Part shown: in pieces, positions 11,278 to 19,153 of the stretch
Position numbering within the stretch: position 1 is the stretch's first letter
Layout: the number at the start of each line of letters is the position of its first letter
NCBI RefSeq assembly: GCF_023715205.1
Contig: NZ_JAMBNR010000007.1
Coordinates: forward strand, 1-64,000
Source: Mesobacillus maritimus
GTDB taxonomy: Bacteria; Bacillota; Bacilli; Bacillales; Cytobacillaceae
Direction of reading: 5' to 3'
DNA length: 64,000 nt
The notes under the pieces: generated by a model
Told to the model about the DNA's origin: nothing
Database searches by the model: none
Seen by the model: only the letters and a program-made list of their open reading frames with translations
Position numbers and translations under genes: made by a program

Positions 11278-12027
11278 ATGCAACGCTATTTTGTTAATAA
11301 TCCTTCAGAAGATGGCCGCTTCCAAATAATTGGCGATGATTACCATCATCTTGTTCGGGTTATGAGAATGAAGCAAGGCGATCAAATCATCTGTGTTTCA
11401 CCTAACGGGGACAGTGCGCTTTGTGAAATTGCAGAAATTACCGCTGACCAAGCAATAGCAGACATTGTAAAATGGAATGAGGATTCTCCTGAACTCCCTA
11501 TTCAAATTACAATTGCGAGCGGACTGCCCAAAGGGGATAAACTTGAGTTGATTATTCAAAAAGGGACAGAGCTTGGAGCGTATGGATTTATCCCTTTTAT
11601 TGCAGCTCGCTCTGTTGTGAAATGGGATGAGAAAAAAAGCAAGAAAAAAGTTGAGCGCTGGCAAAAGATTGCAAAAGAAGCTGCAGAGCAGTCCCATCGA
11701 ACAAAGATTCCAAACGTTGAGGAACCTTTCAACTTTAAAGAGCTTGTTGAGTTAGGGAATCAATTTGATTACAAGTTAATTGCTTATGAGGAAGAGGCTA
11801 GGAAAGGAGAAGCATCTGTACTTGTTGATGTTTTTAGTACGATGCAGCCTAAACAGTCTTTACTAGTAGTATTTGGTCCTGAAGGTGGACTGACTGAAAA
11901 AGAAGTGGCTATGTTAACGGAGAAAGGGTTTCTTTCTTGTGGTTTAGGGCCACGAATTTTGAGGACAGAGACGGCACCATTATATTTGCTGTCTGCTGCT
12001 TCTTATCATTTTGAATTAATGAGGTGA
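11278..12027 (+). CDS. rsmE: 16S rRNA (uracil(1498)-N(3))-methyltransferase RsmE
   Basis: A 249-aa SPOUT-fold methyltransferase that makes m3U1498 in 16S rRNA. An N-terminal PUA-like domain includes HHLVRVMRMKQGD. The C-terminal knot has LVVFGPEGGLTEKE and LGPRILRTETA, the SAM-binding deep trefoil motifs. The ATG at 11278 is preferred over the adjoining TTG at 11275; GGGAAGGTG lies upstream. Its stop codon falls inside the mtaB ribosome binding region, so the two are coupled. Confidence 0.97.
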   Translation: MQRYFVNNPSEDGRFQIIGDDYHHLVRVMRMKQGDQIICVSPNGDSALCEIAEITADQAIADIVKWNEDSPELPIQITIASGLPKGDKLELIIQKGTELGAYGFIPFIAARSVVKWDEKKSKKKVERWQKIAKEAAEQSHRTKIPNVEEPFNFKELVELGNQFDYKLIAYEEEARKGEASVLVDVFSTMQPKQSLLVVFGPEGGLTEKEVAMLTEKGFLSCGLGPRILRTETAPLYLLSAASYHFELMR

Positions 12028-12032
12028 AGAAA

Positions 12033-13379
12033 ATGCCTACAGTTGCTTTCCATACACTTGGATGTAAAGTAAACCACTATGAAACAGAGGCAATCTGGCA
12101 ATTATTTAAAGAACAAAACTATGACCGTGTAGAATTTGAATCTACTGCGGACGTTTATGTTATTAATACATGTACCGTGACTAACACGGGGGATAAAAAA
12201 AGTAGACAAGTGATTCGTCGAGCTGTACGTAAAAACCCTGATGCCGTTATTTGTGTAACTGGATGTTATGCGCAAACTTCACCAGCAGAGATTATGGCAA
12301 TTCCTGGTGTTGATATTGTTGTAGGAACTCAAGACCGAGTGAAAATGCTTGAGTATATTGAACAATATAAAACGGAACGTCAACCAATTAATGGTGTTCG
12401 TAATATTATGAAAAACCGAGTTTACGAAGAATTGGATGTTCCGGCGTTTACCGATCGAACTAGAGCCTCTCTTAAAATTCAAGAAGGCTGCAACAATTTC
12501 TGTACATTCTGTATAATCCCTTGGGCGCGAGGATTGATGAGATCACGTGATCCGCAAGAAGTTATTAGACAAGCTCAACAACTTGTTGATGCTGGTTATA
12601 AAGAAATTGTTCTCACAGGTATCCATACCGGTGGATATGGCGAGGATATGAAGGATTATAACTTAGCTCGCTTGCTAACGGACCTTGAAGCAAATGTAAA
12701 AGGTTTAAAGAGATTACGTATTTCTTCAATTGAAGCTAGCCAAATCACAGATGAAGTGATTGAGGTTATTGATCGATCGAATATTATTGTGCGCCATTTG
12801 CACATTCCTATCCAATCTGGTTCGGATACAGTACTGAAGAGAATGCGTCGTAAGTATACAATGGCATTCTTTGCGGAACGTTTAAACCGTTTAAAAGAAG
12901 TGTTACCAGGCCTAGCTGTTACTTCTGATGTTATCGTTGGCTTCCCAGGCGAAACTGAAGATGAGTTTATGGAAACTTATAATTTTATTAAAGACCATCA
13001 GTTCTCTGAGCTTCATGTTTTCCCTTACTCAAAACGTACAGGTACTCCTGCTGCTCGGATGGAAGACCAAGTAGATGAAGAAGTAAAAAATGAGCGGGTG
13101 CACCGTCTTTTGACATTAAATGACCAATTGGCGAAAGAGTATGCCTCTCAATTTGAAGAAGAAGTGCTTGAAGTCATCCCTGAAGAACGTTATTCGGAAA
13201 AAGAAGGTTATTATGTAGGATATACAGATAATTATCTAAAGGTAATCTTGCCGGCAACAGAAGATATGGTAGGGAAAATTGTGAAAGTGAAAATTACAAA
13301 AGCAGGTTACCCGTATAGTGAAGGACAATTTGTACGAGTAATCGACGAAGAAGTCGTAGATGAAAAAGCTGCTATTTAA
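12033..13379 (+). CDS. mtaB: tRNA t6A37 methylthiotransferase MtaB
   Basis: A 448-aa radical SAM methylthiotransferase that converts t6A37 to ms2t6A37 in ANN-decoding tRNAs. The N-terminal UPF0004 domain has three cluster Cys in LGCKVN, NTCTVTN and VTGCYAQ. The radical SAM motif is CNNFCTFC, and a TRAM domain closes the protein. The ATG at 12033 follows GAGGTGA (12021-12027), which overlaps the rsmE stop; the GTG at 12024 lies inside that site. It is followed by a strong terminator, the end of the long dnaK-type operon. Confidence 0.97.
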   Translation: MPTVAFHTLGCKVNHYETEAIWQLFKEQNYDRVEFESTADVYVINTCTVTNTGDKKSRQVIRRAVRKNPDAVICVTGCYAQTSPAEIMAIPGVDIVVGTQDRVKMLEYIEQYKTERQPINGVRNIMKNRVYEELDVPAFTDRTRASLKIQEGCNNFCTFCIIPWARGLMRSRDPQEVIRQAQQLVDAGYKEIVLTGIHTGGYGEDMKDYNLARLLTDLEANVKGLKRLRISSIEASQITDEVIEVIDRSNIIVRHLHIPIQSGSDTVLKRMRRKYTMAFFAERLNRLKEVLPGLAVTSDVIVGFPGETEDEFMETYNFIKDHQFSELHVFPYSKRTGTPAARMEDQVDEEVKNERVHRLLTLNDQLAKEYASQFEEEVLEVIPEERYSEKEGYYVGYTDNYLKVILPATEDMVGKIVKVKITKAGYPYSEGQFVRVIDEEVVDEKAAI

Positions 13380-13384
13380 TAGTT

Positions 13385-13415
13385 AAAGGGAGTTGCATAA
13401 GCAATTCCCTTTTTT
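13385..13415 (+). terminator. Intrinsic terminator after mtaB
   Basis: AAAGGGAGTTGC and GCAATTCCCTTTTTT form a long stem with a 4-base loop and a U-tract. It ends the heat-shock/tRNA modification operon. Confidence 0.9.
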
Positions 13416-13420
13416 CATTT

Positions 13421-13599
13421 GGCTCTTTTCTTAAAACTTGTTGCTTTCTAGAAAAATAAAGAGAAACACTTTATTTTCACTGGAAAGAACTATTAGATTA
13501 GGAGAAAAGGGCCTGCAAACTTAGTACGAACACACAATTTGGCTAATTCTGCGTTAAATTCGCTTTAAGATTTTAACAAAGATCGTTACGATCACAGCC
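13421..13599 (-). repeat. Dispersed intergenic element, copy B (inverted)
   Basis: Read on the minus strand it begins GGCTGTGATCGTAACG and ends AAGAAAAGAGCC. It shares with copy A the segments GTTAAAATC, TTTAACGCAGAAT, ACTAAGTTT and GGCCC-TTCTCC, and the right end GCAACAAGTTTTAAGAAAAG. The similarity runs the whole length, so A and B are true copies. It follows the mtaB terminator directly. Confidence 0.7.
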
Positions 13600-13638
13600 T
13601 TTTCTGTTCTACGTTAACAGCCAAATGTCTTAATCGTG

Positions 13639-13661
13639 AGCTCGCAACGGGCTAGTTTTTT
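13639..13661 (+). terminator. Possible second terminator 5' of yqeW end
   Basis: AGCTCG and CGGGCT (one G-U pair) with a CAA loop, followed by AG and six Ts. It lies between the intergenic element and the convergent yqeW gene. Confidence 0.4.
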
Positions 13662-13672
13662 CTTACTAACTA

Positions 13673-14605
13673 TTACTTCACTTCCGCTTTTCCGTGAAAA
13701 TATAGAATCATTTTTCCGTATTGATTTGCAAATGGCAATACTACAAGGGACGACACTACATTAAATAGAACGCTAGCGTGAGCTAGTTGTACGTCAAGGC
13801 GATCAGCCGTTAATGGCGCGATTAAAGCATAATCATCAATAAATGGAAAGAAAAATAATGTCCCAGCTAAATTGAGCCATAAATGTGCATAAGCTGTTAA
13901 CCGAGCTTCTCTTCCTGCACCAGTTGAGGCAAGTAAGGCGGTAGCACATGTCCCAATATTTGCGCCTAGCATCGCTGTTAAAGCAGGTGCAAATTGAAGG
14001 GTTCCTTCTGCCAGGAAACTCATTAAAATTCCAGACATGGCTGTACTGGACTGAATAATTGCTGTTATTAACGTGCCAGCAATTAAGCTGTAAAAAAGGC
14101 TATCGTTTATATGGTTAAGCATATTTTGAACAATCGATAAGCTTGTCAGGGGCTCTGCTAGAAAAGAAAAACCACGCATTGCCGCAAAAACTGCAGCCAT
14201 CCCTAAGGATATGCGTCCAATGTTTTGGTTCCGCGCTCTTCCTGTGAACATAAGAATAGCTCCAAGTATCGCAAGTGGAACGATGAAAACGTCGATATCG
14301 ATTGTAATGATTTCGAGTGTGAAAGTCGTCCCAATATTTGACCCAAGGATAATTCCAATCGATTGGCGAAAGGTCAATAAGCCGGCACTAATCAGCCCAA
14401 TTGTAATAACCATGACTGCCGAACTACTGTGTAGTAAAGCAGTCACGATGATCCCTGCCAACATTCCTTTAAAGGGTGTATCTGTCATACTAGCGATCCA
14501 TTTTTTCATTGTATCTGCGGACAGATTAAAGAGCCCTTTTCGAAGTCCCATCATTCCAAATAAAAATACAAGAACTAACAAAATAAATAATGCTAAATAG
14601 ACCAT
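13673..14605 (-). CDS. yqeW: Na/Pi cotransporter family protein without PhoU tail (YqeW type)
   Basis: A 310-aa integral membrane protein of the Na/Pi-cotransporter (SLC34-like) family. Two inverted repeat halves carry the family's QSS-type motif: LLHSSSAVMV near residue 60 and IIQSSTAMSG near 190. Each is followed by an Asn-Ile-Gly-Thr stretch (LGSNIGTTFT and LGANIGTCAT). The ATG at 14605 has AGAGAGG at a normal distance; the ATG at 14614 touches that site and is unlikely. The substrate is not certain, since family members move phosphate or other anions. It is encoded opposite to its neighbours and is a shorter paralogue of the gene at 50042. Confidence 0.88.
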   Translation of the reverse strand: MVYLALFILLVLVFLFGMMGLRKGLFNLSADTMKKWIASMTDTPFKGMLAGIIVTALLHSSSAVMVITIGLISAGLLTFRQSIGIILGSNIGTTFTLEIITIDIDVFIVPLAILGAILMFTGRARNQNIGRISLGMAAVFAAMRGFSFLAEPLTSLSIVQNMLNHINDSLFYSLIAGTLITAIIQSSTAMSGILMSFLAEGTLQFAPALTAMLGANIGTCATALLASTGAGREARLTAYAHLWLNLAGTLFFFPFIDDYALIAPLTADRLDVQLAHASVLFNVVSSLVVLPFANQYGKMILYFHGKAEVK

Positions 14606-14953
14606 CGTCCCCATCCTCTCTTCACTTTAATGTTTATGAGAATAAAATGTGGACATGCGTGAAATTTTTTGTCAGAATGGCTTATAACATTTAAAAGCAC
14701 ACAGATCAAGTCGTGTTTTCCTTTATCCCGCATTACTTGAGAGAGAGTAAGACTCCACTGAATGAAGTTTCATTTTATGGTATCTTTCTTGCGTGAGAAG
14801 GATGGTACAATAGTATAGTTTAAATCTCTTTATGTTTTTCTTCTTAGAAACCAAAACCCTATTGACCAGTAAAGGGAATGCTAGAGCTAATAAGGGTGTT
14901 TATTGTTGTGTATATTTTAGGCAATAATATTTTGTCTATCTTCATTTATTCAG
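14606..14953. other. Divergent spacer between yqeW and rpsU
   Basis: No gene is supported. A reading frame starting near 14878 overlaps rpsU in another frame and has no ribosome binding site. No tRNA-like or riboswitch-like structure was recognised. Confidence 0.5.
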
Positions 14954-14982
14954 TTGACCTTATACGATGGTTATATTATAAT
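14954..14982 (+). promoter_or_regulatory. Sigma-A promoter of rpsU-yqeY
   Basis: TTGACC (14954-14959), a 17-bp spacer and TATAAT (14977-14982). It is a near-consensus match, with start expected near 14990 and a leader of about 60 nt before rpsU. Confidence 0.85.
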
Positions 14983-15047
14983 TGCAAAGTACATGGTATC
15001 CATGTGTTTTCATGTAAGTGTGTTGTGTTCGGAGGGAGGGAAAGAGA

Positions 15048-15221
15048 ATGTCTAAAACTGTTGTTCGCAAAAACGAATCGCTTGAAGATGCTCTTCGACG
15101 CTTCAAAAAAACTGTATCGAAATCAGGTACAATTCAAGAAGCTAGAAAGCGCGAATTCTATGAAAAGCCTAGTGTAAAGCGTAAGAAAAAGTCTGAAGCT
15201 GCTAGAAAACGCAAGTTCTAA
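15048..15221 (+). CDS. rpsU: 30S ribosomal protein S21
   Basis: A 57-aa, very basic small-subunit protein. It reads [19 protein letters not shown], with a Lys/Arg-rich C-terminus ending RKRKF, typical of Firmicute S21. The ATG at 15048 has a strong GGAGGGAGG upstream. S21 sits near the anti-Shine-Dalgarno end of 16S rRNA and affects initiation. It forms a bicistronic unit with yqeY 16 bp downstream. Confidence 0.98.
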   Translation: MSKTVVRKNESLEDALRRFKKTVSKSGTIQEARKREFYEKPSVKRKKKSEAARKRKF

Positions 15222-15237
15222 GAGAGGGTGGAATCAT

Positions 15238-15684
15238 ATGAGTCTTCTCGAGCGTTTAAATAAAGATATAATCCAAGCGATGAAGAACAAGGAAAAAGAC
15301 AAACTCACGACGTTTCGGATGATAAAGTCTTCCTTGCAAAACGAAGCAATTAAGCTCGGGAAGCAGGAGTTGTCCGAAGAGGAAGAGTTGACTGTACTTT
15401 CTCGCGAAATGAAACAACGCAAAGATTCCCTCCAGGAATTTGATAAAGCAGGTCGTGAAGACCTTGTTGAAAAATTGCGAATGGAATTATCCTACGTTGA
15501 AGCGTACATGCCTGAACAGTTAAGTGAAGAGGAGTTATCGAAATTCATTTCGGAGACCATCACTGAAGTTGGGGCATCGTCGAAAGCTGAAATGGGTAAA
15601 GTGATGGCTGCTTTAATGCCTAAAGTAAAGGGTAAAGCAGATGGTTCACTTGTTAATAAACTTGTACAACAACACCTTTCATAA
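15238..15684 (+). CDS. yqeY: GatB/YqeY domain-containing protein
   Basis: A 148-aa stand-alone YqeY domain, related to the C-terminal tRNA-binding tail of GatB, the amidotransferase subunit. The N-terminal part is helical and charged ([20 protein letters not shown]), then comes [13 protein letters not shown] and a C-terminal [21 protein letters not shown] role with tRNA is inferred from GatB; the exact function is unknown. Cotranscribed with rpsU and followed by a terminator. Confidence 0.95.
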   Translation: MSLLERLNKDIIQAMKNKEKDKLTTFRMIKSSLQNEAIKLGKQELSEEEELTVLSREMKQRKDSLQEFDKAGREDLVEKLRMELSYVEAYMPEQLSEEELSKFISETITEVGASSKAEMGKVMAALMPKVKGKADGSLVNKLVQQHLS

Positions 15685-15698
15685 AAAAACTTGTACTG

Positions 15699-15725
15699 GC
15701 CGTAAGCATTTTGCTTACGGCTTTT
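15699..15725 (+). terminator. Intrinsic terminator after yqeY
   Basis: GCCGTAAGC and GCTTACGGC with a 5-base loop, followed by TTTT. Perfect 9-bp stem. Confidence 0.9.
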
Positions 15726-15829
15726 AATATATCTGAGGGAAGAACATATGGTAACATAAGCTTATACATAAACTTTCATGCAAGTATTAAGCGACAAGTT
15801 GCATATATTTCTTAATTTAAATTAAGGAA

Positions 15830-15856
15830 TGAAACCATTTGGGCATGATATCCGTA
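15830..15856 (+). promoter_or_regulatory. Sigma-W-type promoter of the nfeD-floA operon
   Basis: TGAAAC (15830-15835) and CGTA (15853-15856) separated by 17 bp. These match the ECF sigma-W consensus TGAAAC-N16/17-CGTA. The B. subtilis yqeZ-yqfA-yqfB operon is part of the sigma-W membrane-stress regulon, and this site lies 40 bp upstream of the equivalent first gene. Confidence 0.75.
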
Positions 15857-15896
15857 ATATAGGAAGCCGTAAAAAAGGAAAGAAAGGGGGGAGAAC

Positions 15897-17228
15897 TTGA
15901 AAAGGAGTCGAGCTTTTATATTGTTCTTCATGCTACTAGCATTTATGGCATCGTTCATTCCTGAAGAAATCACGGCGGCTAAAGAAGCAGAAACAATCTA
16001 TGTTGTTCCTGTTGAAGAAACGGTTGAGAAAGGGCTTTTTGCTTTTTTAAACAGAGCTGTTTCGGAAGCGGAGAAAAATCAAGCTTCTGCCATTATTTTT
16101 GAAGTGAATACTCCAGGTGGTGCTGTGGATGCGGCTAGTGAAATTGGAAAGCTGTTTACATCCACGGACCTTCGAACGATTGCATTTGTGAATAAACAAG
16201 CCTTATCTGCCGGAGCGTTTATATCGTTGAATGCGGATGAAATTTATATGGTGCCTGGTGCAACAATGGGCTCTGCTGCAATCATTGACCAAAGTGGTAA
16301 TGCAGCTGATAAGAAAGCACAATCTTATTGGCTTGCAGCAATGAGAAGTGCTGCTCAAGAGTCAGGCCGTGATCCTATTTATGCTGAGGCCATGGCAGAA
16401 GAGAGTGTGGATCTGCCGGAGTACGGTGCAGGCAAAGGGGCGCTATTAACCCTGACAACAGAACAAGCGCTAGAGGTAGGGTATTCTGAAGGTACTGTTG
16501 AAAATTTAGAGCAGTTAATTGAAACATTGGGATATGAGAATGCGACAATTAAAAGAGTAGATGAAACTTTTGCTGAAAAGGTAGCGCGGTTTATTACAAA
16601 CCCCGTAGTTGTCCCGATCTTGTTATCAATTGGCAGCCTAGGTTTAGTAGTCGAGCTTTATTCTCCAGGGTTTGGAATTCCTGGTGCCATGGGAATTACT
16701 TCTTTACTTTTATTCTTCTATGGTCATCTCGTAGCTGGATTAGCGGGCTATGAAGCACTTATTTTATTTGCTGTCGGAATTGGCTTATTAATTTTGGAGT
16801 TATTTGTTCCTGGAGGAATTATTGGAATCATTGGTTTTATCGCTGTTATTGCTAGCTTCTTTCTTGCATCAGGAAATGTTGTTCATATGGGAATCTCCCT
16901 GTTAATTGCTCTCTTTGTTGCGATACTAGTTTCAATCCTAATGGTAAAGGTGATGGGAAAGAGGATGAAATTTTTCAGGAAAATAATCCTTACTGATTCA
17001 ACTAGTACGGAAGATGGATATATTTCTAATAAAACACGAACTGAACTAGTTGGTTTAGAGGGTGTAACTGTTACGGCATTAAGGCCAGCAGGGACTGTGC
17101 TGATTGGCGACGAACGAATTGATGTTGTCAGTGAGGGGAGTTTTATTCAGAAAGATAAGAAGGTTAAAATTGTAAAAGCAGAAGGGTCTCGAATTGTTGT
17201 TCGGGAGTTAGTAGAATCTGAAGATTGA
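15897..17228 (+). CDS. yqeZ: NfeD family protein with ClpP-like domain (YqeZ)
   Basis: A 443-aa membrane protein. A signal-like segment (residues 5-25) precedes a ClpP-class serine protease domain with [12 protein letters not shown], the nucleophile region ALSAGAFIS and [10 protein letters not shown]. Four or more membrane helices follow (about 230-355), then a cytoplasmic OB-fold NfeD domain with [22 protein letters not shown]. NfeD partners work with flotillin/stomatin proteins, and floA follows directly. The TTG start at 15897 has AAAGGGGGGAG upstream. Probably sigma-W controlled. Confidence 0.93.
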   Translation: MKRSRAFILFFMLLAFMASFIPEEITAAKEAETIYVVPVEETVEKGLFAFLNRAVSEAEKNQASAIIFEVNTPGGAVDAASEIGKLFTSTDLRTIAFVNKQALSAGAFISLNADEIYMVPGATMGSAAIIDQSGNAADKKAQSYWLAAMRSAAQESGRDPIYAEAMAEESVDLPEYGAGKGALLTLTTEQALEVGYSEGTVENLEQLIETLGYENATIKRVDETFAEKVARFITNPVVVPILLSIGSLGLVVELYSPGFGIPGAMGITSLLLFFYGHLVAGLAGYEALILFAVGIGLLILELFVPGGIIGIIGFIAVIASFFLASGNVVHMGISLLIALFVAILVSILMVKVMGKRMKFFRKIILTDSTSTEDGYISNKTRTELVGLEGVTVTALRPAGTVLIGDERIDVVSEGSFIQKDKKVKIVKAEGSRIVVRELVESED

Positions 17229-17242
17229 TAGGAGGAGTTTTT

Positions 17243-18244
17243 ATGGTTATGAGTACAAGTACGATTTTTGTTCTAGTAGCAGTTGTAATTGGAATTTTGC
17301 TACTAAGTGTTTTATTTACATTTGTACCTGTTATGCTCTGGATTTCAGCGTTAGCAGCAGGTGTTCGAGTTAGTATCTTTACGCTTATTGGAATGAGATT
17401 ACGTCGGGTAATTCCTAGTCGCGTCATTAACCCGTTAATTAAGGCGCATAAAGCGGGTCTAGGGGTTTCAACTAACCAGTTGGAGAGTCATTACCTTGCT
17501 GGAGGGAACGTCGACCGAGTAGTGAACGCATTAATTGCCGCTCACCGTGCGAACATTGAACTAACTTTTGAAAGAGCCGCTGCGATTGATCTTGCAGGGC
17601 GTGATGTTTTAGAAGCTGTACAAATGAGTGTTAATCCTAAAGTAATTGAAACGCCATTTATTGCCGGTGTCGCAATGGATGGAATTGAAGTTAAAGCAAA
17701 AGCAAGAATTACCGTTCGAGCCAATATCGATCGCCTTGTCGGTGGTGCAGGTGAAGATACGATTGTGGCACGTGTTGGGGAAGGGATTGTTTCGACAATT
17801 GGTTCTTCTGATAATCACAAAAAGGTTTTGGAAAACCCTGATATGATTTCTCAAACGGTTCTTGCAAAGGGATTAGATGCTGGGACGGCTTTTGAAATTC
17901 TCTCGATTGATATTGCTGATGTGGACATCGGTAAAAACATTGGTGCTGAATTGCAAACAGAGCAAGCAGAGGCAGATAAGAAGATTGCCCAGGCTAAAGC
18001 TGAAGAGCGTCGTGCAATGGCGGTAGCTCAAGAGCAGGAAATGAAGGCACGTGTAGAAGAAATGAGAGCGAAAGTGGTTGAAGCAGAAGCGACTGTACCA
18101 TTAGCGATGGCAGAGGCGTTAAAAGAAGGAAATATTGGTGTAATGGATTATATGAACATCCAAAATATCTCTGCGGATACGGACATGAGAGATTCCTTTG
18201 GTAAGCTCTCTGGTGGAAAGAAAGACGATAAGAAGAATGACTAA
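17243..18244 (+). CDS. floA: Flotillin-like protein FloA
   Basis: A 333-aa membrane-raft scaffold protein, nearly identical to B. subtilis FloA (YqfA) over the central region. The N-terminal hydrophobic hairpin (about residues 5-40) is followed by the SPFH/band 7 domain, for example [16 protein letters not shown] coiled coil rich in Ala, Glu and Lys spans about 235-290. The ATG at 17243 follows TAGGAGGAG; an in-frame TTG at 17225 lies in that site. FloA organises functional membrane microdomains and protects fluidity under envelope stress. Second gene of the sigma-W-type operon, 14 bp after yqeZ. Confidence 0.97.
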   Translation: MVMSTSTIFVLVAVVIGILLLSVLFTFVPVMLWISALAAGVRVSIFTLIGMRLRRVIPSRVINPLIKAHKAGLGVSTNQLESHYLAGGNVDRVVNALIAAHRANIELTFERAAAIDLAGRDVLEAVQMSVNPKVIETPFIAGVAMDGIEVKAKARITVRANIDRLVGGAGEDTIVARVGEGIVSTIGSSDNHKKVLENPDMISQTVLAKGLDAGTAFEILSIDIADVDIGKNIGAELQTEQAEADKKIAQAKAEERRAMAVAQEQEMKARVEEMRAKVVEAEATVPLAMAEALKEGNIGVMDYMNIQNISADTDMRDSFGKLSGGKKDDKKND

Positions 18245-18277
18245 AAGGAATTCTAGTCTTGGAAGGGGGTAGATCAG

Positions 18278-18763
18278 ATGGAGTTCTTATTTGAAAATCC
18301 CTTATTAATTTTTATCATAATGGGTATTCTTTCAAGTCTTTTTAGAAAAGGAAAAGAAGAACAAAAGCAGGAACCAAAAAGACCATCACGTCCTGTTCAA
18401 CAACAAAGAAGTGATGGTCGAGCAAGCCAATCGGAAAGTATGGAGCCGACAATGGCACAAACAATAGAGCATGAAGAACCTAGAATGGATCCAAAGCAAA
18501 TGGTTCCTGAAAACCCATTCCTCGATATTCAAAAAAAGTACGAGGAAAGAAGAAAAGAATTGGAACAAATTGCATCTGAACGAACTCATTCAAGTGTTAA
18601 TCGGCCAACAGCTCCAACCCGAGCTGTCGATCCAAAAACCGATGGGGAGACATCACTTGACTTAACTCCAAGCCCAGATCGAGTAATCGAAGGTATTGCT
18701 TGGTCACAAGTTTTAGGACCGCCGCGCGCGCGTAACCCATACCACCGTGACCGACGGAGATAA
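18278..18763 (+). CDS. Hypothetical protein at the yqfB position
   Basis: A 161-aa protein of unknown function. The only hydrophobic segment is at residues 4-20 (NPLLIFIIMGILSSLF), so it is probably membrane-anchored with a polar tail. The tail is rich in Gln, Pro, Arg, Glu and Lys and looks largely disordered. The ATG at 18278 has GGAAGGGGG upstream. It is the third gene of the nfeD-floA unit, where B. subtilis has yqfB. It could be an accessory factor for the flotillin complex; this is inferred only from position. Confidence 0.8.
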   Translation: MEFLFENPLLIFIIMGILSSLFRKGKEEQKQEPKRPSRPVQQQRSDGRASQSESMEPTMAQTIEHEEPRMDPKQMVPENPFLDIQKKYEERRKELEQIASERTHSSVNRPTAPTRAVDPKTDGETSLDLTPSPDRVIEGIAWSQVLGPPRARNPYHRDRRR

Positions 18764-18803
18764 ACGTTTATTCCAACCGTTTCCAAACTGAAAAAGAAGT
18801 GCT

Positions 18804-18853
18804 AGAACCCCTTTTTGGCTCATAGATATGAGATGAAAGGGGGTTCTTTTTTT
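18804..18853 (+). terminator. Terminator-like hairpin whose 3' arm is the yqfC ribosome binding site
   Basis: AGAACCCC (18804-18811) pairs with GGGGTTCT (18840-18847); after a bulged G three A-T pairs extend the stem. Seven Ts (18847-18853) run to the yqfC ATG at 18854. The 3' arm AAAGGGGG is also the only Shine-Dalgarno sequence for yqfC. It probably ends the upstream operon; transcripts starting upstream of it would hide the yqfC start. Confidence 0.65.
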
Positions 18854-19138
18854 ATGGCAAAAAAATGGAGCCAGCTCATACGAAATTGGATGACTCAAAA
18901 AATGGAACTTCCACCGGATGTCATGATGGATCTCCCCCGAATTACAATGGTTGGTCAAATCCATATTTATATTGAGAACCACCGTGGCTTATTGGCTTTC
19001 TCTGATAGGGAAGTTCGGCTGTTACTTGAGCAAGGTCAGCTGCTTGTAAAAGGGAAAGCGTTTGTTATAAAAATGATTTTACCAGAAGAAATCCTACTCG
19101 AAGGAAAAATCGACCAAGTGATATATATCAATGAATGA
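18854..19138 (+). CDS. yqfC: Sporulation protein YqfC
   Basis: A 94-aa protein with the family core LPPDVMMDLPRITMVGQIHI and IENHRGLLAFSDREVRLLL, close to B. subtilis YqfC. The family is linked to sporulation and in B. subtilis is under sigma-E with yqfD; the biochemical role is unknown. The ATG at 18854 is set ten bases after AAAGGGGG. It precedes yqfD by 15 bp and forms a pair with it. Confidence 0.93.
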   Translation: MAKKWSQLIRNWMTQKMELPPDVMMDLPRITMVGQIHIYIENHRGLLAFSDREVRLLLEQGQLLVKGKAFVIKMILPEEILLEGKIDQVIYINE

Positions 19139-19153
19139 TTCAGGAGGAAGGGC

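Noticed and set aside
13673-14614. Horizontal transfer of the inverted Na/Pi gene
   Set aside because: The same gene lies in the same inverted orientation here in B. subtilis, and composition does not stand out.
14878-15177. A 99-codon frame overlapping rpsU
   Set aside because: No ribosome binding site; its second half is rpsU read in another frame, and the strong rpsU promoter lies inside it.
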